NCBI RefSeq assembly: GCF_051201665.1
Contig: NZ_CP179210.1
Span: 1,178,001-1,242,000, forward strand
Reading direction: 5' to 3'
DNA length: 64,000 nucleotides
From: Psychrobium sp051201665
GTDB lineage: Bacteria; Pseudomonadota; Gammaproteobacteria; Enterobacterales; Psychrobiaceae
Position numbers and translations under genes: made by a program. The notes beneath the pieces are model-generated. The model was given only the letters and a program-made list of their open reading frames with translations. It was not told where the DNA came from and did no database searches. Positions 45,937 through 55,800 of the stretch are shown in pieces (positions within the stretch are counted from its first letter, which is position 1; each line of letters starts with the position of its first letter).

Positions 45937-46659
45937 ATGATATTTGCTCGTGATCCATTGATGGCGTTAATAGTTGGCGCCGTTTTTGACAACAAGCCTC
46001 ATCGTCATTATGCAATTCAATTAACGATTGCGTTAGGTCGTGATTTTATCGTTAATGGAAATAGCGTCGAAAACGGCTTTCATTTTCAACCTGTGATGTA
46101 GTCTCACCAAATATCTGCCACCAGTGACGTTGTTATTTTATTAATCAATCCTGCAACCCCCATTGGTGACTGGTTGACGCACGCTGCAAGTTCGAGTGAA
46201 TTAACACAATGCAGCTTAGCGATTGCTAATCTTGTTAGAGCAAGTATTAACGCACTAAAACCTGCTAGCGAAATGTTAATGGACATTGAACAGTGTTTCG
46301 ATAATTATATAGCGACGTTAGTACCAACGATGCAAGAGCCACGTATTAATCAAGCACTGGTATTATTACAAGAGAACGCGATGAAGATTACAGCGGCTCA
46401 CGACATAGCTGAACAGGTGGGTTTATCGACCAGTCGATTCTTACATTTGTTTAAGCAACATACTCAAATCACTTATCGCCGTTTTCAATTGTGGCTCAAA
46501 TTAATGGCGTCGATTGATCAATTACTCATCGCTAACTCAATTACTGATGTCGCTTACTGTTATGGCTTTTCTGATAGTGCGCATTATAGTCGAACATTTA
46601 AAGAGTGTTTTGGCTTTAGCCCTAAGGCATTTAAGATAATGTATATTCAAAGGAAATAG
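45937..46659 (+). pseudogene. AraC-family regulator with one in-frame TAG stop
   Basis: The frame runs 241 codons from the ATG at 45937 with one stop, TAG at 46099-46101, after QPVM. The N-terminal part (KPHRHYAIQLTIALG) resembles the cupin-like sensor of AraC proteins. The C-terminal half has two helix-turn-helix motifs (AHDIAEQVGLSTSRFLHLFK and ITDVAYCYGFSDSAHYSRTFK) and a typical FGFSPKAFK end. No frameshift exists, so inactivation is recent or partial; a C-terminal fragment from 46174 could still be made. It is followed directly by IS982. Confidence 0.82.
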
Positions 46660-46673
46660 CTTTATAATTAACC

Positions 46674-47719
46674 TCAGATCTGGATAAGCGATTGTTTATC
46701 CAGTTTTGTGATCTTAACCTTCGGTAGCTTTTCTTGAAAAGTATAAGCTATTAGCATCGCCATCATATTGACCATGAAACTAACACAGCTACGATGCCGC
46801 GAGTGTTCAATCTGAGATATGTTTTTCAATTGGTCAAAAACTGTCTCAATAATAAACCGCTTACGTAACATGATCTTATACCAAGTTGACAAAGTTATTA
46901 CACACTTTTGCTGGTTAAAATAAAATGAATGTTGCGTTGCTTTCAATCCCAATAGCCAGCTATTGCTCAATCAAGCGCCTTGCCTTCATTTGTTTTTCCT
47001 TCGCAAAACAAGATCACAAACTTAATCAAATTGGTATTATCCCAAACCTTCATTACCGTCGCTTTCATATTTTTTCTAACCCCTGTGACGAGATTTACAT
47101 CATTATCGGCAAGTTCTTGAGTTAAAGTTTTTGAGACATAGCCTTTGTCGCCGTACAAATCTCCCCACAAATCTTGCGCCATCTCAGGGATAGGTTTTCT
47201 ATCATCAACGTTACCTGTTGTTATTTTTACAGCGAGAATCCCTCCTTCATCATTAATGATCAGATGTAGCTTGAAACCAGAGAACCAACCCATTGTGCCT
47301 TTTCCCCGTTCAGTACAGTCAGAAAAAACCTTATGTCGAGGAATACGAAGTTGATGGCATACTTGTATTTTTGTTGCATCAACAAAGGCTATTCCAGTGG
47401 GTTTTGCCTTACGATGATTCATATAGCTGCATAATGGAACCAGTACCGTTTGCATCAGTTTTAGCATCCTTGTGTAGCTGACAAACTGTGGAAAATAGTC
47501 TTGCCAATAGACCAATACATGTTTGATATAAAAGGTTTTAAAGTTTCTATAGCCTGAGCGATGGAATGCAATAACGATAGTCATTATTTCACTAACGCTT
47601 AAATTTGCTGGTCTGATACGCTGCCTTTCACCTGTTTCAATCAAGTGGTTTTGCCATGCAGGAAGAAATGCTAAACAGAAATCATCGACATCTGTGAAAA
47701 TAAGCTCTAAATTATTCAT
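46674..47719 (-). pseudogene. IS982-family transposase interrupted by a family A element
   Basis: Start ATG 47719 with AAGGAC upstream. The N-terminal part runs to about 47040 and contains the DDE residues FVDATKIQV and LYGDKGY. The frame then enters the family A element at 47036-46879. The C-terminal part resumes at MLRKRFIIETVFDQLKN with the catalytic Glu and ends inside the left terminal repeat. Excising the element and one TTA copy joins VWD directly to KIMLRKR in frame, so the insertion is the only visible lesion. Confidence 0.85.
46879..47036. mobile_element. Miniature element family A, copy 2 (inside the IS982 transposase)
   Basis: 158 bp beginning TACCAAGTTG and ending CAAATTGGTA, with TTA at 46876-46878 and 47037-47039. 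The interior resembles the other copies but has diverged. The hairpin reads CCAATAGC-CA-GCTATTGC, where a T-A pair of the other copies has become C-G. Confidence 0.85.
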
Positions 47720-47833
47720 GCCCGAGTCCTTATGATTATTCTTTCTAGACAAAAGAGCTGATCGTGGCTTGGGCTATTAGTTCAATTTTTATCCCGAGTT
47801 CAGGTTAATTAGGTTTTGGACGTAGGCAACTGT

Positions 47834-48412
47834 ATGGCATCTGCAACACAGATAATTATCGTCAGTGACATCTTCGGGCACAACGACTACTTAAAACAAC
47901 TCATTGCTGATTGTCGCTTTTCCGCAACAGTGACAATTGTTGCCCCATATGATGGACGCTGTCTTAAATTTGACGGACAAGCTGACGCGTATGAATGTTT
48001 TAATTGCAATGGTGGACTCGATGCATTGACATTCAAAGTTAAAACGCTCATTTCTACACTATCACAGCCGTGATTTTTAATTGGATTTAGCGCAGGCGCA
48101 AGTGCTATTTGGCGTGTTTTAGCGGATTGCGATCATGCTGATATGATCGAAGGTGGGTTATGTTTCTATCCAGGACAAATTAGATATCACCTGGATTTAA
48201 CAACGCTATCTCCGGTTGAACTGATTTTCCCTAGTCATGAAGCGCATTTTGAACTGCAGCCAGTTATAGAGTCAGTCCGGTTACTACCTAATACGCTATG
48301 TCAGCAACTAGACGCACAACACGGGTTTATGAATCGGCAGCTGGTGGAATTTGATGAAGGTATTTATAGTGAATTCTGTCAGAATTTATCACAAAAACAA
48401 GGTAGCGATTAA
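47834..48412 (+). pseudogene. Dienelactone-hydrolase-like alpha/beta hydrolase with one in-frame TGA
   Basis: 193 codons in one frame broken only by TGA at 48071-48073, just before the nucleophile elbow GFSAGAS. The N-terminus (IIIVSDIFGHNDYLKQL) and the C-terminal QHGFMN His motif fit the DLH family. The stop separates the first 79 residues from the catalytic part, so no active enzyme is expected. IS982 ends 28 bases upstream. The gene may have formed a unit with the AraC-type regulator before IS982 inserted. Confidence 0.78.
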
Positions 48413-48425
48413 GCTACCTTTATTT
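48399..48425. terminator. Stem-loop between the hydrolase pseudogene and proS
   Basis: AAGGTAGC and GCTACCTT around a GATTAA loop, followed by TATTT on the plus strand and TTGTTTTTG on the minus strand. It overlaps the pseudogene stop and can terminate proS. Confidence 0.65.
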
Positions 48426-48441
48426 CACATCGATTTAGTAT

Positions 48442-50160
48442 TTAAGAAAGTTCTTTCTTAATAAAATCAACAATTTCAGCAACTGGAACTTCTTGCTTAT
48501 CGCCGCAGCGACGAGATTTGTACTCAAATACACCGTTGTCCAAGCTTTTTTGTCCGATAACGATGGTATGAGGTATGCCGACCAGTTCCATATCAGCAAA
48601 CATAACACCTGCACGCTCTTTACGATCGTCAAATAGTACTTCAATGCCTGCGTCTTGAAGCTGGGTGTAAAGTGTTTGAGCTGCCTCTGCAATGGTTTCT
48701 GATTTGTGCATATTCATTGGCACGATAACAACTTTAAATGGCGCTATCTGTTGTGGCCACATGATACCGTTTTTATCATGATTTTGTTCAATGGCTGCAG
48801 CAACGATGCGCGATACACCTACACCATAGCAACCCATATTTAGTGTTTGTTGTTTTCCTTGCTCGTTTAATACGCCTGCGCCCATAGCGTCTGCATACTT
48901 GTCACCTAATTGGAATATATGACCCACTTCGATACCACGTGCAATTTCAAGTTTACCTTGACCACATGGGCTAGGATCGCCAACTTCAACGTTGCGTAAA
49001 TCAACAATGTTAGCGTCTGCTAATTCAACATCACGTTGCCAGTTTGCGCCAGTGTAATGAACACCGTTTTCATTGGCGCCACACACGAAATCGCTTAAGT
49101 GAGCCGCTGAACGATCAACAAATACTGGAATAGCTAAACCAATAGGGCCAATTGAACCAGGGCTGGCTTTAGCTGCTTCTTTGACTTGCTCATCAGTGGC
49201 AAATTCAAATGGTACGGCAATGCCGTCAACTTTTTCTGCTTTTACATCATTAAGTTCATGATCGCCGCGCAGTACAACAGCAACGACAGGTGCTTGTTCA
49301 GTATCACCTTTAACCAACAAGGTTTTTACTGATGTCGTTACATCGATATTTAATAGCTTTGCCACTTCATCGATAGTACGCGCATTTGGTGTATCAACTT
49401 TAGTGAGTTCTTGCGTTGGTGCAGGACGCTCGCCTTGTGGTGCTAATGCTTCAGCTTTTTCGATGTTAGCGGCGTAGTCAGAGCCGTCACTAAATACGAT
49501 AGCATCTTCGCCTGATTCTGCTAATACATGGAATTCGTGTGACAATGCGCCGCCGATGCTACCGCTGTCTGCTAATACTGGACGGTACTCTAAACCTAGG
49601 CGATCAAAGATACGGCAATACGCATCAAACATCACGCGGTAGGTTTTTTCCATACACTCGTCTGATAGATGGAAAGAGTATGCATCTTTCATCAAAAATT
49701 CACGTGAGCGCATTACACCAAAACGCGGACGAACCTCGTCACGGAATTTAGTTTGAATTTGGAACAAGTTCATTGGTAGCTGTTTGTAGCTTTTCAGCTG
49801 GTTACGCACCATGTCAGTGATAACTTCTTCATGGGTTGGGCCTAATACAAAAGGACGCTCGTGGCGGTCTTTAATGCGCAATAATTCAGGGCCAAACTGT
49901 TCGATACGACCTGTTTCTGCCCACAAGTCTGCTGGCTGAACCATTGGCATTAATACTTCAACGCTGCCAGCACGTTCCATTTCTTCACGAACGATGTTTT
50001 CTACTTTCTTCATCACTCGTAAACCCGAGGGTAACCAAGTATATAATCCCGAAGCTAAGCGGCGAACCATGCCGGCGCGGATCATAAGTTGATGACTAAC
50101 AATTTCTGCATCATTTGGTGTTTCTTTTTGAGTGGCTAATAAGTAGCTGGTAGTACGCAT
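48442..50160 (-). CDS. proS: Prolyl-tRNA synthetase
   Basis: Bacterial-type ProRS of 572 aa. Class II motifs are visible: motif 1 around LPSGLRVMKKVENIVREEM, motif 2 FRDEVRPRFGVMRSREFLMKDAYSF, motif 3 in GCYGVGVSRIVAAAIEQ, with the YbaK-like editing insertion (about 230-390) between motifs 2 and 3, and a C-terminal anticodon-binding domain. Normal length. Confidence 0.97.
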   Translation of the reverse strand: MRTTSYLLATQKETPNDAEIVSHQLMIRAGMVRRLASGLYTWLPSGLRVMKKVENIVREEMERAGSVEVLMPMVQPADLWAETGRIEQFGPELLRIKDRHERPFVLGPTHEEVITDMVRNQLKSYKQLPMNLFQIQTKFRDEVRPRFGVMRSREFLMKDAYSFHLSDECMEKTYRVMFDAYCRIFDRLGLEYRPVLADSGSIGGALSHEFHVLAESGEDAIVFSDGSDYAANIEKAEALAPQGERPAPTQELTKVDTPNARTIDEVAKLLNIDVTTSVKTLLVKGDTEQAPVVAVVLRGDHELNDVKAEKVDGIAVPFEFATDEQVKEAAKASPGSIGPIGLAIPVFVDRSAAHLSDFVCGANENGVHYTGANWQRDVELADANIVDLRNVEVGDPSPCGQGKLEIARGIEVGHIFQLGDKYADAMGAGVLNEQGKQQTLNMGCYGVGVSRIVAAAIEQNHDKNGIMWPQQIAPFKVVIVPMNMHKSETIAEAAQTLYTQLQDAGIEVLFDDRKERAGVMFADMELVGIPHTIVIGQKSLDNGVFEYKSRRCGDKQEVPVAEIVDFIKKELS

Positions 50161-50231
50161 TGTGAATGCCTTTAAAAAGTTATAGAACGAAAATTAAAGG
50201 CGGATTGTATCAGGTGTAACCCTAGCTGTAA

Positions 50232-50933
50232 CTAGATAGGATGAATATTTGTTACAAGTACGCAGTCGTCGATTACTTGCCAGTGCACATCGAAATTATA
50301 GAGCTCGACGCGATACACTTTATCGTCAGCTTTTTGCTGTTTATAAGCGGGTCTAGGATCTTGTGCCAATATTTGCTCAATCAATACTTCAAACTCGTTA
50401 GGCACGTCATGTTGATTCAGAAAGCTGACCGCCAATTCAGAAAAGTTGACTGTTTTAAGTTGCGGTGCGTCTGGTGCAAATCCGCAATCTGCATCAATGA
50501 CATCAGAATAGTTGATATAGGGTTTGACATCATAAATCGGTGTACCATCGAGCAAATCGATACCGCTGACTTCTATGCTTGCCATATTGTCTTTGATAAT
50601 GACGCTTTCAAATTTAACTGCTGATAGCCCCAAGCCGTTTGGTCTAAATGTTGAGCGCGTTGCTAATACACCAGTTTTCTTGTTGCCGCCAAGTCGCGGT
50701 GGGCGTACCAAAGGCTGCCATCCTTTATCGCTATTTTCATGAAAACCAAAGACCAACCACAAATGTGAAAATGTTTCGAGGTCACGCACCATATCCGGAG
50801 AATTGTAGCCATCAGACAACTTAATGATACCTCTTGCTGCTGGAGCGAGTCTTGGCTGGCGAGGAATTGAAAACTTTTGTTTAAACGGTGAAGAGAGAAC
50901 GCCAATAGGTTCGATAGTTGTTTTATTTAACAT
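50232..50933 (-). CDS. trmO: tRNA (t6A37) N6-methyltransferase TrmO/TsaA
   Basis: Methylates N6-threonylcarbamoyladenosine 37 of threonine tRNAs using SAM. 233 aa from the ATG at 50933. Family motifs are IGVLSSPFKQKFSIPRQPRL, FGFHEN, the PPRLGGNKKTGVLATRSTFRPNGLGLSAVK block, and SGIDLLDGTPIYDVKPYI. The leader just upstream contains the end of a miniature element. The csp terminator separates it from the cold-shock gene, so it needs its own promoter. Confidence 0.92.
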   Translation of the reverse strand: MLNKTTIEPIGVLSSPFKQKFSIPRQPRLAPAARGIIKLSDGYNSPDMVRDLETFSHLWLVFGFHENSDKGWQPLVRPPRLGGNKKTGVLATRSTFRPNGLGLSAVKFESVIIKDNMASIEVSGIDLLDGTPIYDVKPYINYSDVIDADCGFAPDAPQLKTVNFSELAVSFLNQHDVPNEFEVLIEQILAQDPRPAYKQQKADDKVYRVELYNFDVHWQVIDDCVLVTNIHPI

Positions 50934-50967
50934 GAGAAAAAATGAGCTGCTATTTTTTGATTGGTAT
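50930..50967. mobile_element. Right-end remnant of an A'-type miniature element
   Basis: The bases ending in GCTATTTTTTGATTGGTA then TAA resemble the right end of the element at 11546-11706 (GCTATTTTTGTTGATTGGTA then TAA), including the CATGA-rich stretch before it. No left end is visible: it would fall inside trmO. The stretch forms the trmO leader and includes its start region. Confidence 0.5.
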
Positions 50968-50974
50968 AAGACAC

Positions 50975-51003
50975 AAAAAAGGGTAAGCAAGCTTACCCTT
51001 TTT
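50975..51003 (-). terminator. Rho-independent terminator of the cold-shock gene
   Basis: GGGTAAGC-AA-GCTTACCC with poly-A before it on the plus strand (a T-tract on the minus strand) and Ts after it, so it can work in both directions. Confidence 0.85.
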
Positions 51004-51024
51004 AAATATCCGTTAGTTTAGCAA

Positions 51025-51231
51025 TTAAACTACAGTGATGTTCTCAGCTTGAGGACCTTTTTGACCTTGAGTTACAGTGAACTCAACTTTTTGGCCTTCA
51101 GCAAGAGTTTTGAAACCGTTGCCGTTGATTGCGCTGAAGTGTGCGAACACATCTGGACCTGATTCTTGTGAAATGAAGCCGAAGCCTTTAGATTCGTTGA
51201 ACCATTTAACGGTACCAGTAGTAGTAGACAT
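51025..51231 (-). CDS. Cold-shock protein (CspA family)
   Basis: Single OB-fold RNA chaperone of 68 aa. The RNP1-like KGFGFI and RNP2-like VFAHFS motifs are present: GTVKWFNESKGFGFISQE and PDVFAHFSAI. Strong promoter, long leader and terminator surround it, so it is transcribed alone. Which Csp paralogue it is cannot be fixed from one copy. Confidence 0.93.
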   Translation of the reverse strand: MSTTTGTVKWFNESKGFGFISQESGPDVFAHFSAINGNGFKTLAEGQKVEFTVTQGQKGPQAENITVV

Positions 51232-51384
51232 AGTTATATCCTATAAAATTCATTAGTAATTATTGCCAAACATTTTGGCTAAGCGTTGTAAGTTTTGCTA
51301 TTACTTATGAGAAACAAGGCGAGGTCTTAACCAAAGGCTGAACATCGAAATTGAGCATAAATATCAGAAAATTACTTGCAAGCT
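51232..51384 (-). promoter_or_regulatory. Long 5' leader of the cold-shock mRNA
   Basis: About 150 untranslated bases between the predicted start site and the csp ATG. It contains a hairpin, GCCAAA-(3)-TTTGGC, at about 51265-51280. The length resembles the temperature-responsive cspA leader of E. coli; the switching role is inferred. Confidence 0.45.
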
Positions 51385-51390
51385 AGAAAC

Positions 51391-51418
51391 ATTATATAGC
51401 GGAATATAGGCGAGTCAA
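51391..51418 (-). promoter_or_regulatory. Promoter of the cold-shock gene
   Basis: On the minus strand, TTGACT (51418-51413), a 16-base spacer and TATAAT (51396-51391). Transcription would begin near 51384, leaving a leader of about 150 bases. Confidence 0.7.
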
Positions 51419-51481
51419 TTGTTATCGGAATAAAACCTGTTCTTTTTTTGACCTGGGCTTAACATGTCACTTTTGTGTCAT

Positions 51482-51527
51482 AAAAAAGCCACTAAATGCT
51501 TGTTAAAAAGCAATATAGTGGCTTTAT
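51482..51527 (-). terminator. Terminator of the amidohydrolase pair
   Basis: GCCACTA and TAGTGGC with an inner TGCTT/AAGCA stem; on the minus strand it is followed by six T. It ends 27 bases past the stop of the second amidohydrolase gene. Confidence 0.75.
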
Positions 51528-51553
51528 TGTTAACTACTTTTTAGTACTAATTG

Positions 51554-52861
51554 TTACTTAATTGCAACTTTTTGCTGGTATTTTTCATAAAGCTGACGAT
51601 GGCGATTATTTAAATCAACCTTACGTCCATCAATAAACATCTGTTGTACTCTATGTGTTTGATAATCCATCACATCACCATTGGTAATGATTAAAGACGC
51701 CGATTTACCAACATCAAGAGAGCCTAGCTGTTTGTCGACACCCAATAATTTAGCTGGGGTTAGGGTAATCGCTTCAAGCGCGGCTTTTTTCCCTAATCCA
51801 TATTTAGCAGCCATACCCGCAGCAAATGCTAGAGAACGACTATCCCAAGCACTTTCATAGCCAATAACAACAGTCACACCGGCGTCTTTTAGCTGGCTTG
51901 GTGTTTTGAAGGCTTGATCAATATCTTCATCGCCACGCGCTGGTATACCAAACGCGTGCGTATAGATAACTGGTACCTGTTGAGCGGCAATTTGCTCTTT
52001 GGCAATCCACGCATCACGGCCGCCAACAATAACCATATTTATGTCATGTGTGCGGTTAAAGCGCAGGGCTTGCTCAATTTCGTTTATGGCATCGGCGTGA
52101 ACAAATAGTGTTTTCTCTTTGCTCCATAAGCCAAGCATTGCGTGCCAGCGAATATCTTGCTCGATTGTTTTGTCTGCATTATAAGCCGTGGCATAACGTT
52201 TAGATTGGGCAAAATAATCAGTCAAACGATCTAGACGCTTTTGATATGATTTTAATGCCTCTGGCAAACGTTTCTTTGGCACCCAATAACCAGGTTTTGA
52301 TGGCCAGAACAAATGTACACCGACAGCTGATTTAACTAAGCCATCATCAATGTTCCATGCATCTAGATTGATGACTGATGATTGTCCACCTAACATATAG
52401 CCGCTTGGTGTTACCTGTACGTGGGTAATGCCGTTAGCACGAATAGTTGGAATAATCTCAGAATCTGGATTATAGGCAACATGTGCCAACAAGTGTGGGT
52501 TATCTTCACCGACTTCAGTGATATCAACAGTTGCTCGAACCGACTCAATCTCGCGTAGGCCAAGTTGACTTACGGTTGAGATAAGGCCTGGATAAACATG
52601 CTTGCCTTGACCATTAATGACTTGTGCGTTTGACGGTTGAGATAGCTGTTTGCCAATGGCGGCTATTTTGCCATCTTTAAGCAAAATATCACTGTTATTA
52701 AGAACGCCATTACTCACTGTATGTAACGTAGCCCCTTTAATGAGGATTGGAGCACTTTGTTTTTTACCGGGCACCATATCGTGGCTCATTGCGCTACTCA
52801 TGCTCAAAGCGCAAGTGATGCCTAGCATCCATTGTTGTAATGTTGAAATTTTAGCAGTCAT
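51554..52861 (-). CDS. Secreted amidohydrolase-like protein lacking the HxH metal motif
   Basis: 435 aa from the ATG at 52861, two bases after the stop of the preceding gene; a signal peptide (ending about SSAMSHD) is visible. The fold is amidohydrolase-like (ILIKGATLHTVSNGV, DGKIAAIGKQL, GKHVYPGLI, and the C-terminal TLTPAKLLGVDKQLGSLDVGKSASLIITNGD). After PGLI the sequence is STVSQLG where HxH is expected, and the later Asp site is weak (ESAWDSRSL). Either it is a non-catalytic partner or it uses other ligands. Translationally coupled to the 1020-aa protein. Confidence 0.8.
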   Translation of the reverse strand: MTAKISTLQQWMLGITCALSMSSAMSHDMVPGKKQSAPILIKGATLHTVSNGVLNNSDILLKDGKIAAIGKQLSQPSNAQVINGQGKHVYPGLISTVSQLGLREIESVRATVDITEVGEDNPHLLAHVAYNPDSEIIPTIRANGITHVQVTPSGYMLGGQSSVINLDAWNIDDGLVKSAVGVHLFWPSKPGYWVPKKRLPEALKSYQKRLDRLTDYFAQSKRYATAYNADKTIEQDIRWHAMLGLWSKEKTLFVHADAINEIEQALRFNRTHDINMVIVGGRDAWIAKEQIAAQQVPVIYTHAFGIPARGDEDIDQAFKTPSQLKDAGVTVVIGYESAWDSRSLAFAAGMAAKYGLGKKAALEAITLTPAKLLGVDKQLGSLDVGKSASLIITNGDVMDYQTHRVQQMFIDGRKVDLNNRHRQLYEKYQQKVAIK

Positions 52862-52863
52862 GA

Positions 52864-55800
52864 TTAGTGTACTCCATGATCGATGTGTTGTTGCCAAGTG
52901 TCATGTTGATCATCACAATGCCAAACAGGTTGCATCATTTTCTCGCTTGCACTTAGCGCAGTTGAGCTTGCTTTAGGTGATTTATCGCCAATTAATTTAT
53001 TGATTAACTGAGACTTTTCAACACGCTGTGCTTTTCTAGCTACCATGTCTGTTGCTAAGTCGAAGTATTGACGACCGTCAATCCAAGTTTGCTCTGCGCG
53101 CGCGTATACTGACAATGGGTTGTGATCCCAGATAACGAAATCGGCTTGCTTACCTGTTTTAATACTACCTGTGCGGTTATCAATTTTTAACTGTTTAGCA
53201 GGGTTAATGGTTACCATTTTCCATGCGTCTTCTTGTGACATATCACAGTAAGTAATTGATTTTGCAGCTTCTTGATTCAGACGACGTTGTAAATCTGGAC
53301 TATCAGAGTTAATACTCGTTAATACGCCACGTTGATTCATCAAGCAGGCATTTTGTGGGATCGCATCATATACTTCGAACTTGTAACCCCACCAATCAGC
53401 AAATGTAGAGCCACCAGCACCGTGTTTAGCCATTTCATCGGCAAGTTTGTAGCCTTCAAGAATATGCGTAAAGGTTGTTACCGTGAAATCAAATTGCTCT
53501 GCTAGTCGCAAGAACATTAAAATCTCAGATTGGACATATGAATGAATGTGTACGTGACGTTGCGACTTTAAAATCTCATCAAGTGTTTCAAGACGGTAAT
53601 CTTTACGAATAGATGCGGTTTTTCGTTTTTCACTACTACTCAATTTACCGTAAGCTTTTTGCGCTGCCTTGTATTCTTTAGTGCGAACAAAGGCATCTTT
53701 CATGACCGCTTCAACACCCATACGAGTTTGCGGATAGCGAGAACGGTAGTCTGAGCCCCAGTTACTTTGTTTAACGTTTTCACCTAACGCGAACTTGATA
53801 GAGCCTGGTACATTTCTCATTTTCATGTTTTGCGCTGATTCCCCCCATTTCAGTTGGATAATTTGCGCTTGTCCGCCAATAGGGTTTGCACTGCCGTGTA
53901 ACAGTTGAGCTGTCGTTGTACCACCGGCCAGTGAGCGATAAATCTGGATATCATCAGGATTTACAACATCACCAATGCGTACTTCGGCGGTAATGGCTTC
54001 TGTTCCCTCGTTAACACCTCGAGAGATTGCAATGTGTGAATGTTCGTCAACGATGCCTGCGGTAATATGTTTACCTGTAGCATCAATCGCTTGATAACCG
54101 GAAGGCGTATTTAGATTTTTTCCTATTTTTACAAATTTACCGTTGGCCACGATAACATCGGTATTTTCAAGGATACCAGCATCTTCTGACGTCCAAACCG
54201 TTGCGTTTTTAAGGTGCAACTTTTGCGATTTTGGCAATGTTGCTTGACCAAATGCGCGATTGGGCCAGGTCAATTTGCCAACATATTCAATCGAATCATC
54301 CACTGATTTCTTAGCCACTTCGGCGTCTTTAGTCACCTCATTCGCTGTCACCAGCATTGATTGCTGTTTGCTATCAATTTGACGGCCTTCAAGGGCGTTT
54401 TTTTGGTCGCCTTGCCATAAACGATAACGTATCGCTTGATCGTTTTCTGTTACCACAAAGCTAACGCTATCGTTTGTTTTCTCAACATTGCTGGTTTTAA
54501 GCGTCGTGTCACCTTGTTTAATAGTCACCTTGGCTTTTTTACCGGCTAAATCGATAGATACAGAGAGTGGTTCATCACTGTGATGACTCTTAAGTGAGTA
54601 ATCGCCACTCATCGCTAAATGTGTCGGGTTTACAAACTGGTGCTCTTGGCCTTGCGTCCACACCGATACAATATCGCCATTTTTAAAGATATCGCCTTTA
54701 GTAATAACGAAATCGGCGTTGTATCCAGCTTTTAATTGTCCTGCTTCGTTAGCAATGCCTGCTATTTTTGCAGGATTAGTTGTTAACGCTGCTAACGCTG
54801 CTTTTTCGCTTAAACCATGTTTTACAGCGGTGCGAAGATTCGTGAGGAAATCATTGCCTTTGGTACCGTGACTAGTAATTGCTAACTTAAGCTTTGAATC
54901 TTCAAGCGTAGCAAGGTTACCAGGGTTACGCTCCCAATGGCGTAAGTCTGCCAGAGAGATATCATGCCCTTGAGTTGTACCAAGTGTCGGCTTTTCTGCA
55001 AATGTCAGTGGCATAACTAGGTTTGCGTTAAGCTGACCAATTTCATCTAAGCGTGCGTATTCAAAACCACTGCCTAAGAATGTTGCCTTGATATCAAAGT
55101 TATTTAACAGCTTAGCCGCACGTAGTAGCGATTGTTCACTTTGACTACTAAAGAAAACACCTTGCTTCTCAATGTTACTAATTGCATTTAAGGCCGCGTT
55201 ATATTCAATGTTATCGCCCGCAAAAGTAACTGATTTACCTTGGCTTTTTTGATACCAATTAGCGTCTGAAAATGTTTGACGTAACAGCGCGATGCTTCCC
55301 ATCAATGAACTTGGGTAGTTTTGTGCTGAGCTACCTTTGTTAAATGACGCAAAATGTTGGGCATTGGCGTTGTAAACTAGTTCGTTAGCAATGCCGTCAG
55401 CTAAGCTCACTGTAACGCCGCGTCCTTGTAAAATACCGTCATGTTTTGCTGTTTGAACGGCGGTAAATCCATTTTTTAGATACTTTTGAGCTGCTTTCTG
55501 ATCTGGGGAAAAGTGATCGCTCCAATTCATTTGAGCATGGATAGCGCCGTTGGCAGCGTTGCCGCCAATGCGGTCAATGCGATATACCGGACCACGTGTT
55601 TTAGACGATGGGTAGCTAAAATCAATGCCATATTCTGAGTAAACGTCAATGAAACCTGGGTAAATTGTTAACCCCTTGGCATCAACAACACTGGCTCCTT
55701 TAGGGAGTTTGCCATTTTTACTAACAGACTTAATGTGTCCGTTTTCAATAACTAAGGTGGCGTTAGTGAGTTTTACGTTAGGTGATGTGTAAATGGTGGC

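Larger units (their letters stand above)
46671..47805 (-). mobile_element. IS982-family insertion sequence with a family A element inside
   Basis: Ends are imperfect 17-bp inverted repeats, ACCTCAGATCTGGATAA at 46671-46687 and the complement of ACCTGAACTCGGGATAA at 47789-47805. Both flanks carry TAATTA (46665-46670 and 47806-47811), a 6-bp target duplication. The length without the 161-bp insertion is about 974 bp, normal for IS982. The transposase is interrupted. Confidence 0.85.

Noticed and set aside
50241..50624. 127-codon open frame antisense to trmO
   Set aside because: Overlaps a well-supported gene; composition is that of a shadow frame.
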